This document shows, piece after piece, positions 27,007 to 35,094 of a stretch of DNA of 64,000 nucleotides. A program made the position numbers and the translations under genes. The notes beneath the pieces were generated by a model. The model made no database searches. It saw only the letters and a program-made list of their open reading frames with translations, and was not told where the DNA came from. The DNA lies in assembly GCF_002002735.1 (NCBI RefSeq), contig NZ_MUNY01000078.1, forward strand, positions 1 through 64,000, in the 5' to 3' direction. The stretch is from Algoriphagus sp. A40. GTDB taxonomy: Bacteria > Bacteroidota > Bacteroidia > Cytophagales > Cyclobacteriaceae. The stretch's first letter is position 1, and every line of letters starts with the position of its first letter.

Positions 27007-27582
27007 ATGGAAATCAAAGAATTCAACTACGCCGCCAACTTCTGCGAAGAAAACATCTGGCACCTCTGCCAAAATCCGGAATTGGATCACTTTTCCAAAA
27101 AGGTGCTGATTGTTTCGAACAACAATAGAAATTGTCCATTTAGGTTTCAAAAATCCATCAATGGAGATGAATTCGTCTGGTGGAATTACCATGTGATCTT
27201 ATTGGCTTCAAACAGCGATTCAAGTTTGATTTTCGATTTTGATTCGACTTTACCGGTTCCGCTTTCGGCTAAAGAATATTTTGAAAAGTCCTTTGAGAGA
27301 GATGAAAACTGGAAAGAAAGCGACCTGCCATGCTTTAAAGCCATTGAATCCATAGATTACCTCAACTCTTTTGTCTCTGACAGAAGTCATATGAAAGACG
27401 AAAATGGAAATTGGATGTCTTCACCACCGAAATGGCCGGTGATAGGCAGAGAAGGAGGATTGCCCTTGCCAGCATTGCTGGATTTTTCATTTTCAAGCGG
27501 GGAAAAGATCTATCTGCTGGATGAAATGCAGGCTCTGGTAGAGGCCATGGATGAGAGAGTTACTTGCGCATTGGTTGAATGA
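27007..27582 (+). CDS. Protein N-terminal glutamine amidohydrolase homologue (NTAQ1/WDYHV family)
   Basis: This 191-residue protein matches the family that in eukaryotes removes the amide from N-terminal Gln, producing Glu as a step of the Arg/N-degron pathway. The likely catalytic triad is in place: Cys13 in NFCEENIWHLC, His62 in VWWNYHVILL (the WDYHV motif as WNYHV), and Asp77 in FDFDSTLP. The PPKWPVIG segment near residue 137 also fits the family. Length is close to the eukaryotic enzymes. No signal peptide is present, so it is cytoplasmic. It is a single-gene unit with its own promoter between cstA and accD. Bacterial function is inferred; deamidation of N-terminal Gln on cellular or effector proteins are both possible. 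Confidence 0.82.
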   Translation: MEIKEFNYAANFCEENIWHLCQNPELDHFSKKVLIVSNNNRNCPFRFQKSINGDEFVWWNYHVILLASNSDSSLIFDFDSTLPVPLSAKEYFEKSFERDENWKESDLPCFKAIESIDYLNSFVSDRSHMKDENGNWMSSPPKWPVIGREGGLPLPALLDFSFSSGEKIYLLDEMQALVEAMDERVTCALVE

Positions 27583-27697
27583 GAGGGCAGATTTTCAGGA
27601 GTAAGTGAGATCATTAATTAGCTGCCCATTGCACCTACTCTCTTTCGTTTTAACTCCAGATGGACCGGGTGATTATTCTTGGGGAATTTAAAGGAGG

Positions 27698-27728
27698 TTT
27701 TATTTAATGGATATAAGGTCTAAATTTG
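27698..27728 (+). promoter_or_regulatory. Promoter of accD
   Basis: TTTT at 27698-27701 and TAAATTTG at 27721-27728 are 19 bases apart. The -7 element is a perfect match to TAnnTTTG. It gives a leader of about 35 bases before the ATG at 27769. Confidence 0.6.
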
Positions 27729-27768
27729 CGTCCTTTGACTTGTCAAAATAACGACCTAACAATTCTAT

Positions 27769-28611
27769 ATGGCTTGGTTTAAAAGAACTGACAAAGGCAT
27801 CAAAACCTCAACAGCTGAGAAAAAAGATGCTCCCGACGGGCTTTGGTTTAAGACTCCAAACGGTAATATCATCCACACCCGGGAGCTCAAAAACAATGCT
27901 TTCGTCTGTCCTGACGATGATTTTCATGTAAAAATCGGTTCCAAAGAATACTTTGAAATCCTTTTTGACAACAATACTTTCACCGAGTTGGACAAGGACA
28001 TGAAGTCCGGTGACCCCCTGAAATTCTCCGATACCAAACCCTATTCTTCCCGGATCGAAGCCACTATTAAGAAAACAGAACTCAATGATGCCGTTCGAAC
28101 AGCATATGGCAAAATGAATGGACTTGAAATCGTGGTGGCCTGTATGGATTTCAATTTCATCGGAGGATCGATGGGTTCAGTGGTAGGGGAGAAAATCGCC
28201 CGGGGAATTGATCATTCCCTTAAGCACAAGGTTCCTTTTCTGATGATTTCCAAATCGGGGGGCGCCCGGATGATGGAGGCAGGTTTTTCACTGATGCAGA
28301 TGGCTAAAACTTCTGCAAAACTTGCCCTGCTTGATAAGGCGGCAATCCCTTACATTTCTTTGATGACCGATCCCACTACAGGAGGTGTTACCGCCTCATA
28401 CGCAATGCTGGGAGATTTTAACATTGCCGAACCCGAAGCGCTTATCGGTTTTGCCGGTCCACGGGTAATCCGGGAGACCATCGGAAAAGATCTTCCCAAA
28501 GGATTCCAGAGTTCTGAATTTGTGCTCGAGCACGGATTCCTTGATTTCATCATCGATCGCCGGCAGTTAAAAGCCAGATTGACCACCTTGCTAAACCTCC
28601 TGAACAATTAA
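27769..28611 (+). CDS. accD: Acetyl-CoA carboxylase carboxyltransferase subunit beta
   Basis: This 280-residue subunit pairs with AccA to move the carboxyl group from biotin to acetyl-CoA, the first step of fatty-acid synthesis. The crotonase-like core is complete ([68 protein letters not shown]). The N-terminal zinc ribbon, normally CPxC-x15-CPxC, is degenerate: residues 29-32 read TPNG and 47-50 read CPDD, so only Cys47 remains of the four ligands. This loss, as far as I recall, is shared by other Bacteroidota AccD proteins. It has its own promoter and is followed by nqrF, which also has its own. Confidence 0.95.
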   Translation: MAWFKRTDKGIKTSTAEKKDAPDGLWFKTPNGNIIHTRELKNNAFVCPDDDFHVKIGSKEYFEILFDNNTFTELDKDMKSGDPLKFSDTKPYSSRIEATIKKTELNDAVRTAYGKMNGLEIVVACMDFNFIGGSMGSVVGEKIARGIDHSLKHKVPFLMISKSGGARMMEAGFSLMQMAKTSAKLALLDKAAIPYISLMTDPTTGGVTASYAMLGDFNIAEPEALIGFAGPRVIRETIGKDLPKGFQSSEFVLEHGFLDFIIDRRQLKARLTTLLNLLNN

Positions 28612-28662
28612 TCAGTTATCTCATCAAATTCCCTCCTTAATCCGACCAAATTTGAAAGTACA

Positions 28663-28696
28663 TTTGGCCTGTTTTATGGATTAATAAATATATTTG
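28663..28696 (+). promoter_or_regulatory. Promoter of nqrF
   Basis: TTTG at 28663-28666 and TATATTTG at 28689-28696 are 22 bases apart; both elements match the consensus exactly. Transcription would begin near 28702, about 44 bases before the ATG. Together with the terminator at 30056 this makes nqrF a single-gene transcript. Confidence 0.65.
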
Positions 28697-28745
28697 TGCT
28701 CCCAAAATGGGTTCAATCCAGACGAAAAAGTAAAAACAAAATTTC

Positions 28746-30047
28746 ATGGGTTCAGTTATTATTACCTCCATTGTAGCATTTACGATTATCATCCTGCTAC
28801 TGGTATTTATTCTCCTCTTTGCCCAGTCCAAACTGGTCAACTCCGGAGATGTAAAGATTGTCATCAACGGTGACAGCGGAAATCCGATCGTGGCCTCAGC
28901 CGGATCCAGTTTGCTCTCTACCCTGAGTAACCAGAAGATTTTTCTTCCTTCTGCCTGCGGTGGAGGCGGGACTTGCGCCATGTGCAAGTGCGTTGTAGAA
29001 GACGGCGGAGGCGATGTGCTACCTACCGAAATTGGCCACCTCAGCCGTGCTGAGCAACAGGGTCATGTGAGATTGGCTTGTCAAGTGAAGGTAAAGCAGG
29101 ACATGAAAATCCGCGTTCCGGAAGAAATCTTCGGGATCAAGAAGTGGGAATGTGAAGTCATATCCAATTACAACGTTTCTACCTTCATCAAAGAATTCAA
29201 AGTGAAATTGCCTGAAGGAGAAACACTTCACTTTGAAGCAGGTGGATACATCCAGATCGATGTGCCGACCATTACGGTCAACTTCAAGGATATGGATATT
29301 ACTCCACATCCAGAACTGGGTCACCCGGCTGACGTCTACAAGAGCGATTGGGATAAATTCGGTCTTTGGAGCTTGGTCATGAAAAATGACGAGCCGCTAT
29401 TCAGAGCGTATTCCATGGCCAATCACCCTGCAGAAGGTAACATTGTCATGCTGACTATCCGTATCGCGACTCCGCCTTGGGATCGTGCCAACAACAGATG
29501 GATGGATGTCAATCCTGGGGTTTGTTCTTCCTATGTGTTTGGAAGAAAGCCTGGTGATAAAGTGACCATTTCTGGTCCTTACGGTGAATTCCACATCAAC
29601 CCAACCGAGAGAGAGATGATCTACATCGGGGGTGGTGCGGGTATGGCTCCTTTGAGAGCACATATTTTCCACCTTTTCCACACTGAAAAGACCCACAGAA
29701 AAGTGTCTTATTGGTACGGTGGACGTTCCAAAAAGGAATTGTTCTACGTTCCTCATTTCAGAGATATCGAAAAAGACTTCCCTAACTTCAAATTCTACAT
29801 CGGACTTTCTGAGCCACTACCAGAGGACAACTGGAGTGTGAAGAAGTCCCTGGATGGGGAAGGTGACGGATATGTTGGATTCATTCATCAGGTATTGTTT
29901 GAAAACTATCTCAAAAATCACCCTGAGCCGGATGAAATCGAGTATTATCTCTGCGGACCTCCTTTGATGAATGCCGCCGTGTTGAAGTTGCTGGATGATC
30001 TGGGAATTCCTAAAGAAAATGTCCGCTTCGATGACTTCGGAGGATAA
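28746..30047 (+). CDS. nqrF: Na+-translocating NADH:quinone reductase subunit F
   Basis: This 433-residue subunit is the NADH-oxidising entry point of the Na+-NQR complex. It has an N-terminal membrane helix (residues 5-27) and a [2Fe-2S] domain with [10 protein letters not shown] and a fourth cysteine in RLACQ. FAD- and NADH-binding domains follow, with RAYSMAN for [13 protein letters not shown] and [12 protein letters not shown]. All features are intact. The other five subunits (nqrA-E) are not in the window: accD precedes it and a terminator follows directly. It either works with a complex encoded elsewhere or has an independent reductase role. Confidence 0.95.
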   Translation: MGSVIITSIVAFTIIILLLVFILLFAQSKLVNSGDVKIVINGDSGNPIVASAGSSLLSTLSNQKIFLPSACGGGGTCAMCKCVVEDGGGDVLPTEIGHLSRAEQQGHVRLACQVKVKQDMKIRVPEEIFGIKKWECEVISNYNVSTFIKEFKVKLPEGETLHFEAGGYIQIDVPTITVNFKDMDITPHPELGHPADVYKSDWDKFGLWSLVMKNDEPLFRAYSMANHPAEGNIVMLTIRIATPPWDRANNRWMDVNPGVCSSYVFGRKPGDKVTISGPYGEFHINPTEREMIYIGGGAGMAPLRAHIFHLFHTEKTHRKVSYWYGGRSKKELFYVPHFRDIEKDFPNFKFYIGLSEPLPEDNWSVKKSLDGEGDGYVGFIHQVLFENYLKNHPEPDEIEYYLCGPPLMNAAVLKLLDDLGIPKENVRFDDFGG

Positions 30048-30055
30048 AATTTAAC

Positions 30056-30083
30056 AAAAGATCCCGCTTCGGCGGGATTTTTT
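30056..30083 (+). terminator. Intrinsic terminator after nqrF
   Basis: ATCCCGC (30061-30067), loop TTCG, GCGGGAT (30072-30078), followed by six T residues. The UUCG-capped GC stem with an upstream A run is a textbook terminator. Confidence 0.93.
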
Positions 30084-30129
30084 AGTTTAGTGCCATTTTT
30101 GATTATTTTTAAAAACACATCACCACCCT

Positions 30130-31281
30130 ATGACTATCCAATCCTTTTTTGATCCCGTTGCGGATTTTCTCCTTGAGAAAAAGTATTCTGAAAACTCTTT
30201 CTTTCAACAAATTCATGTCCATGGCGAGAACTTCCCCGACCTCAAAGGGATTCAGATTGCCTTGGTGGGGATCAGGGAAAATCGCGGAGCAAAGAAGTCT
30301 GAGAGCATCGAAAGAGGCAGTGCCGAAATCCGTGAGAAGCTTTATGAGTTAAAAAAAGGACTTGTACCTTATCGGGTGGCAGATTTGGGAGATCTGATTT
30401 CCGGAAATACCCTGAACGACACCTATCAGAATATGCGGCAGGTAGGGGAAATGCTGATGAAACAGCAGATCTTGCCGGTATTCTTTGGCGGATCCCATGA
30501 CCTGGATTATGGGCAATATCTATCCTACCAAAAGATGAAAAAGCTTGTCAGCTTGGTAACCATCGATTCCAAGGTAGATATGGAAGAGTCTGGCCCCGAA
30601 GATGACCGGCATACACAAGAAATCGTCCTGCACCAGCCAAACTTCCTTTTTTCCTATACCCATTTGGCTTATCAAAGCTTCCTCGTTGATCCGACGCTTA
30701 TCAATGTGATGGAGAAATTATATTTCGATCATGTCAGACTTGGTCAGGTACGGGACAATTTCAAAGAAACCGAACCCCTGATCCGGGATGCGGACTTGTT
30801 GAGTTTTGATCTGAGTGCGATCCAGTCTGCTGATGCACCGGGAGCAGTGGATGCCCAGCCATTTGGGCTGACCGGTGAGGAGGCTTGTCAGATATTTTGG
30901 TTTTCAGGGATGAATGAGAAGTTGAGTTCAATCGGACTTTATGGGTATGATCCTTATTTCGACGATGCCAACAACAAGACTGCAAAAGTCGCTGCGGTGA
31001 TGATTTGGTATTTTATCGAGGGATTTTATTCCCGAAAGGACAGTCTTTCCTTCAAAAGTGCCGATTACATAAAATATACCGTTTCACTTGATACTAAGCC
31101 CAATAGCTTGGTCTTTTACAAAAGCAAGAGGAGTGGCAAGTGGTGGATGGAAATCCCCCATAATGAAACCGGAAAATACGATCGGGTCAGTACCGTCCCT
31201 TGCAGCTACGCAGATTACCAGCTGGCTCAAAAAGGCGAAATCCCGGAGCGCTGGATCAATGCCCAGATCAAATTGTATTGA
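30130..31281 (+). CDS. Ureohydrolase (arginase/formimidoylglutamase)-like protein with altered metal ligands
   Basis: This 383-residue protein has the arginase fold signatures but not all catalytic residues. GGSHD (residues 120-124) is intact. The second motif, normally D-x-H-x-D, reads D146-S-K-V-D150, with Lys in place of His. The third, normally S-x-D-x-D, reads SFDLSAI (225-231), with Ser229 in place of Asp. The usual binuclear manganese site is therefore incomplete, and formimidoylglutamase activity is doubtful despite the common annotation. It is also longer than typical ureohydrolases, with about 90 extra C-terminal residues (DTKPNSLVFYKSKRSGKWWM). The stop codon overlaps the start of the b5-like gene by one base. 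Confidence 0.8.
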   Translation: MTIQSFFDPVADFLLEKKYSENSFFQQIHVHGENFPDLKGIQIALVGIRENRGAKKSESIERGSAEIREKLYELKKGLVPYRVADLGDLISGNTLNDTYQNMRQVGEMLMKQQILPVFFGGSHDLDYGQYLSYQKMKKLVSLVTIDSKVDMEESGPEDDRHTQEIVLHQPNFLFSYTHLAYQSFLVDPTLINVMEKLYFDHVRLGQVRDNFKETEPLIRDADLLSFDLSAIQSADAPGAVDAQPFGLTGEEACQIFWFSGMNEKLSSIGLYGYDPYFDDANNKTAKVAAVMIWYFIEGFYSRKDSLSFKSADYIKYTVSLDTKPNSLVFYKSKRSGKWWMEIPHNETGKYDRVSTVPCSYADYQLAQKGEIPERWINAQIKLY

Positions 31282-31508
31282 TGAAGATCTATACCAAGCA
31301 GCAGCTGGCACTTAGAAATGGTCAGGATAAACCCGAAATTTGGGTGGCGTATCGAGGAGTGATTTATGATGTGAGCAATTCCAGACTTTGGAAAAAGGGA
31401 ATGCATTACGAACATTGGGCGGGCCAGGATTTGACGGATGAACTGCCCGATGCTCCACACACTGAAAAAGTATTTGAAAAATTTCAGGCCATTGGCCAAC
31501 TAGCGTAG
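31281..31508 (+). CDS. Cytochrome b5-like heme/steroid-binding domain protein
   Basis: This 75-residue protein is a minimal cytochrome-b5-like domain. The core YRGVIYDVSNSRLWKKGMHY and HWAGQDLTDELPDAPH fit the bacterial predicted heme/steroid-binding group. Candidate ligands are His42 or His45 and His60. The usual HPGG of true cytochrome b5 is absent, so heme binding is uncertain. I start it at the ATG at 31281, which overlaps the preceding stop codon (tgatg). The next gene starts 1 base after it ends. Nothing in the window identifies a redox partner. Confidence 0.78.
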   Translation: MKIYTKQQLALRNGQDKPEIWVAYRGVIYDVSNSRLWKKGMHYEHWAGQDLTDELPDAPHTEKVFEKFQAIGQLA

Positions 31509-31509
31509 C

Positions 31510-32352
31510 ATGATATTAATTGCAGACAGTGGTTCCAGCAAAACGGATTGGAGGGTAATCCATCGGGATGGCAAAATCAGCCAACACCGCGGAGTGGGCT
31601 TCAATCCCTATTACATGACCTCAGAAGAAATGGCCATTCAGATGCGCCACGACTTTCTGGTCAATCTTGAAAATGAAATCGAAGAAATTTTTTTCTACGG
31701 AGCGGGTTGCTCTGCACCGGACAGAAAAGCGGAAGTTTCCAGCGCTTTGGGCACCATTTTCAAGCATGCCAAAATCCATGTTGATCATGACCTTGCCGCA
31801 GCAGCTCATGCTACCTGTGGCCATAAGTCAGGCATCGCCTGTATTTTGGGTACGGGATCCAACAGTTGCGATTACGATGGAAAAAACATCGTAGCGACCA
31901 GACCTGCTGCAGGATATATTTTGGGTGATGAAGGCGGTGGATGTTACGTGGGGAGAAAATTCTTGACCGACTTCATCCATGAAGAAATGCCTGGGAAAAT
32001 CCGGGAAGCAGCCATCGAAAGGTTTCACATTACCCAAAACATAATTCAGGACCATGTTTACCGGCAGCCATTTCCCAGCAGGTACATGGCCAGTTTTTGT
32101 AGGTTTATTTCAGAAAACAAGGCTGATCCCTATTGCTATGGCTTGTATTACAATTCCTTCAAAGATTTCTTTGCGAAGCATGTTTTCAAATATGAGGACT
32201 GTCATAACAAGCCGGTAAATTTTGTAGGCTCAATCGCCTACTACAACTCCGACATCTTGAGAAAAGCTGCGGCGGACTCCGGAATCAACGTTAATATCAT
32301 TATCGAAAGTCCGATTGCGGGATTGACACTTTACCACCAAGAATTGCTATGA
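31510..32352 (+). CDS. BadF/BadG-type amino-sugar kinase (GlcNAc/MurNAc kinase-like)
   Basis: This 280-residue protein is an ASKHA-fold kinase. The N-terminal phosphate loop is ADSGSSKTDWR (residues 5-15), the second phosphate motif is ILGTGSNSCDYDG, and GDEGGGCYVGRK follows. Members of this group phosphorylate N-acetylglucosamine or N-acetylmuramic acid. Its 4-base overlap (atga) with murQ, whose substrate is MurNAc 6-phosphate, makes peptidoglycan-sugar recycling the likely role. The exact sugar is not decided by sequence. Confidence 0.85.
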   Translation: MILIADSGSSKTDWRVIHRDGKISQHRGVGFNPYYMTSEEMAIQMRHDFLVNLENEIEEIFFYGAGCSAPDRKAEVSSALGTIFKHAKIHVDHDLAAAAHATCGHKSGIACILGTGSNSCDYDGKNIVATRPAAGYILGDEGGGCYVGRKFLTDFIHEEMPGKIREAAIERFHITQNIIQDHVYRQPFPSRYMASFCRFISENKADPYCYGLYYNSFKDFFAKHVFKYEDCHNKPVNFVGSIAYYNSDILRKAAADSGINVNIIIESPIAGLTLYHQELL

Positions 32353-33161
32353 GAATCACGGAGACCAGCTCGCACTATGAGAATTTGGAGAAAATGGAAG
32401 TCATTGAACTCCTTCAGCATATCAATGCGGAAGATCACAAGGTGGCCCCAGCTGTAAAGGAAAAGATTTCGGCCATTTCTGCACTTGTGGATCAGATTGT
32501 GCCGAGAATGAGAGAAGGAGGCCGACTTTTTTACATCGGAGCCGGTACCAGTGGTCGGCTTGGGGTTTTGGATGCTTCCGAATGTCCCCCCACTTATGGT
32601 GTTCCTCACGATTGGGTGATTGGATTGATTGCAGGGGGAGACAAAGCCATTCGGAAAGCTGTGGAGAATGCGGAAGATGATCCTGAAATGGCTTGGAAGG
32701 ATATTTTGGGGTATGGTTTTTCTGAATTGGATACGGTGATAGGAATCGCAGCCTCGGGCACTACTCCCTATGTGATCGGAGGAGTGAAAACTGCAAGGGA
32801 AAAAGGTTTGCTTACCGCTTGCATCACCTGCAATCCAGATTCTCCTTTGGCTAAGGCTGTGGAATATCCGATTGAAGTGGTAGTTGGGCCGGAGTTTGTC
32901 ACGGGAAGTACACGAATGAAGTCCGGAACTGCTCAAAAACTGGTTTTGAATATGATTTCCACCACAGTCATGATCAAACTTGGACGTGTCAAAGGAAATA
33001 AAATGGTGGATATGCAGCTGTCTAATAGCAAGCTAGTCGACAGAGCTACCAAAATGGTCATGGAAGCCACCGGTTTGGACTATGCGGTAGCCAACGAATT
33101 GGTGCTTTCCCAAGGCTCTGTACGAAATGCCACAGAATATTATTACAAAAACAAGGGGTAA
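32349..33161 (+). CDS. murQ: N-acetylmuramic acid 6-phosphate etherase
   Basis: This 270-residue enzyme cleaves the lactyl ether of MurNAc 6-phosphate to give GlcNAc 6-phosphate and lactate during cell-wall recycling. The SIS-domain signature GAGTSGRLGVLDASECPPT is present near residue 62, as are GIAASGTTPYVIGG and the C-terminal FVTGSTRMKSGTAQKLVLNM. It is slightly shorter than E. coli MurQ (298 residues), missing the C-terminal helical extension. It overlaps the sugar kinase gene by 4 bases, so kinase and etherase are produced together. Confidence 0.95.
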   Translation: MRITETSSHYENLEKMEVIELLQHINAEDHKVAPAVKEKISAISALVDQIVPRMREGGRLFYIGAGTSGRLGVLDASECPPTYGVPHDWVIGLIAGGDKAIRKAVENAEDDPEMAWKDILGYGFSELDTVIGIAASGTTPYVIGGVKTAREKGLLTACITCNPDSPLAKAVEYPIEVVVGPEFVTGSTRMKSGTAQKLVLNMISTTVMIKLGRVKGNKMVDMQLSNSKLVDRATKMVMEATGLDYAVANELVLSQGSVRNATEYYYKNKG

Positions 33162-33210
33162 TCGTCAGGAATATTTTGAATTCAATGGTGATAATTCCTG
33201 GCTTTGAACG

Positions 33211-33218
33211 TATCTTTG
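33211..33218 (+). promoter_or_regulatory. Probable promoter -7 element of rluB
   Basis: TATCTTTG matches TAnnTTTG exactly. It lies 60 bases before the rluB ATG. No TTTG is found at the right distance upstream, so confidence is limited. Confidence 0.4.
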
Positions 33219-33277
33219 CAGCCCAAATAAGCGTTTGAAAGTCAGCTGCTTATTCTTCACCAATAACTACAGCAGTG

Positions 33278-35059
33278 ATGCTGCATACTTTGAAAAAGAA
33301 CAATTCAAGAAAACCTTTTTTCAACGACGATCGCAAGGATTCCGGTTCTTCAAAATCAACCGGTAGATCAGATTTTTCATCCAAAGGCGGTCGGTCTGAC
33401 AAGGGCGAAGGGAAATTTTCTCCAAAGGGAAAATCATTCGGAAAGAAAGACGATTCCTATAGCAAGCCTTCCTTCGGTAAAAAGGACGACTCGTACAGCA
33501 AACCTTCTTTCGGCAAAAAGCCTGATTTCAAGTCGGATTCCAAGCCGGCATATGGAGACAAATCAAAAGGTAAATTTTTTAAATCCGATGGAGCAGGTTC
33601 AGATAAGCCAGCCTACGGAAAACGACCTGGTTCAGGAGATTCTGAGAGAAAATCCTACGGAGACAAGCGTTTTGACAACAAAGGAGACGGCTTCAAGAAG
33701 AAATTCGAGAAGAGAGACGACTCAGGTTTTGCGAAGAAATCCTACGGAGACAAGCCGGATCGTTTCAAGAAAGACGACTTTGCAGGAAAGAAATTTGAGA
33801 AGCGGGATGGAGGAGATTTTCCTAAAAAGTCCTTCGGAGATAAGCCCGATCGATTCAAAAAGGACGATTCCTCTGGAAAGAAATTCGAGAAAAGAGAAGG
33901 TTCGGATTATCCTAAAAAATCCTTTGGCGATAAGCCAGACCGATTTAGAAAGGATGATTCCTCTGGGAAAAAATTCGAGAAAAGAGAAGGATCTGGCTAT
34001 CCAAAAAAATCCTTTGGAGATAAACCTGATCGGTTCAAAGGAGAGGATTCTGACAACAGGAAGTTTGGAAAAGACTCTGAATCAAAAGCCGAAAAGCCAT
34101 TTTTCAAAAAGGATTTCTCAGAAGATAAATCTTCTAAAGGACCTGGAGAAAGACTGGTTTACAAAGGAAGAGGACGTGACCAAAAGCCTGTTTTTGGGAC
34201 AGAAGCCCCAAAGTCTGCTGAAGATAGGGCGACCGAAAAGAGAGGTTTTGGAAAAAACAGACCCAACCGTCAAGAATTGGATCAGGATAGACCGGATTAC
34301 AATTTCGATGCACTTCCCGCCAGAAAAACCAAAGGAAATGAAGAAACGGATCTGCTCCGTTTGAATAAATACATCGCCAATTCCGGTATCTGTGCACGCA
34401 GAGAAGCGGATGATTTAATAGCTCAAGGTTTAATCACAGTGAATGGCACTGTGATTACCGAAATGGGTTTTAAAGTCAGAAAAGCAGATAGAGTCGTCTA
34501 TCAGGGAAAGAAAGTAAATCCTGAAAAGCCCGTTTATGTGCTTTTGAACAAACCGAAGGATTTCATCACCACCACAGATGATCCGATGGAACGCAAGACG
34601 GTCATGAAACTGGTGGAAAATGCTTGTGAAGAGCGAATTTTCCCGGTAGGAAGACTGGACCGAAACACCACCGGTCTGTTGCTTTTCACCAACGACGGCG
34701 AATTGACAGCCAAGCTTTCCCATCCCTCCAACGAGGTGAAGAAAATATATCAGGTCACCCTGGACAAGCCATTGACTTCTAATCATGAGAAAGAAATCAA
34801 GGAAGATGGATTGACCCTCGAAGATGGAGATGTCAAAGTGGATGACATGCAGGTTCTTTCTTTGGATAGAACGATTATCGGATTGGAAATCCACATCGGT
34901 AGAAACCGGATTGTCAGAAGGCTTTTTGCGCACCTTGGCTACGAGGTAATTGCCTTGGACCGGGTGATGTATGCCGGACTTGATAAAAAGGACCTCAAGC
35001 GGGGTCACTATCGCTTCCTTACCGAACAGGAAGTGATCCGCTTGAAATACTTCACTTAA
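33278..35059 (+). CDS. rluB: RluB/RsuA-family rRNA pseudouridine synthase with a long repetitive N-terminus
   Basis: This 593-residue protein has two very different parts. Residues 1-350 are low complexity, rich in Lys, Asp, Gly, Phe and Ser, and contain tandem repeats (see 33434-33505 and 33698-34057). Residues 355-593 are a complete pseudouridine synthase: an S4 RNA-binding domain (RLNKYIANSGICARREADDL), the catalytic motif GRLDRNTTGLLLFTNDGEL with the nucleophilic Asp, and the end motif GRNRIVRRLFAHLGYEV. The enzyme modifies uridine in 23S rRNA. The disordered basic/acidic tail may bind RNA or ribosomes. The ATG at 33278 is used; a GTG one codon upstream is less likely. Confidence 0.92.
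   Translation: MLHTLKKNNSRKPFFNDDRKDSGSSKSTGRSDFSSKGGRSDKGEGKFSPKGKSFGKKDDSYSKPSFGKKDDSYSKPSFGKKPDFKSDSKPAYGDKSKGKFFKSDGAGSDKPAYGKRPGSGDSERKSYGDKRFDNKGDGFKKKFEKRDDSGFAKKSYGDKPDRFKKDDFAGKKFEKRDGGDFPKKSFGDKPDRFKKDDSSGKKFEKREGSDYPKKSFGDKPDRFRKDDSSGKKFEKREGSGYPKKSFGDKPDRFKGEDSDNRKFGKDSESKAEKPFFKKDFSEDKSSKGPGERLVYKGRGRDQKPVFGTEAPKSAEDRATEKRGFGKNRPNRQELDQDRPDYNFDALPARKTKGNEETDLLRLNKYIANSGICARREADDLIAQGLITVNGTVITEMGFKVRKADRVVYQGKKVNPEKPVYVLLNKPKDFITTTDDPMERKTVMKLVENACEERIFPVGRLDRNTTGLLLFTNDGELTAKLSHPSNEVKKIYQVTLDKPLTSNHEKEIKEDGLTLEDGDVKVDDMQVLSLDRTIIGLEIHIGRNRIVRRLFAHLGYEVIALDRVMYAGLDKKDLKRGHYRFLTEQEVIRLKYFT
33434..33505 (+). repeat. 36-bp tandem repeat in rluB (2 copies)
   Basis: Two adjacent units encode SFGKKDDSYSKP, followed by the partial third unit SFGKKPDF. 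Codons differ at many third positions, so the repeat is kept at the protein level. Confidence 0.85.
33698..34057 (+). repeat. 90-bp tandem repeat in rluB (4 copies)
   Basis: Units begin at 33698, 33788, 33878 and 33968, exactly 90 bases apart, each with KKFEKR at its start and KSFGDKPDRFKKDD (or a close variant) in its middle. The last unit is slightly shorter and diverged. Such a run may change copy number by slippage without breaking the frame. Confidence 0.9.
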
Positions 35060-35067
35060 GAAATCAG

Positions 35068-35094
35068 AAAGGCTCCAAATCGGAGCCTTTTTTT
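35068..35094. terminator. Terminator between convergent rluB and thioredoxin genes
   Basis: AAAGGCTCC (35068-35076), loop aaatc, GGAGCCTTT (35082-35090), followed by a T run to 35094. The stem with A and T runs on both sides can serve both genes. Confidence 0.9.

Noticed and set aside
33698-34057. A possible CRISPR array because of regular 90-bp spacing
   Set aside because: The whole unit repeats, with no unique spacers; it is in frame inside a coding sequence and no cas genes are nearby.
33552-34364. A 270-codon open frame in another frame of rluB
   Set aside because: It overlaps the repetitive part of rluB and stays open because the repeats lack stop codons in that frame. The protein is low complexity.
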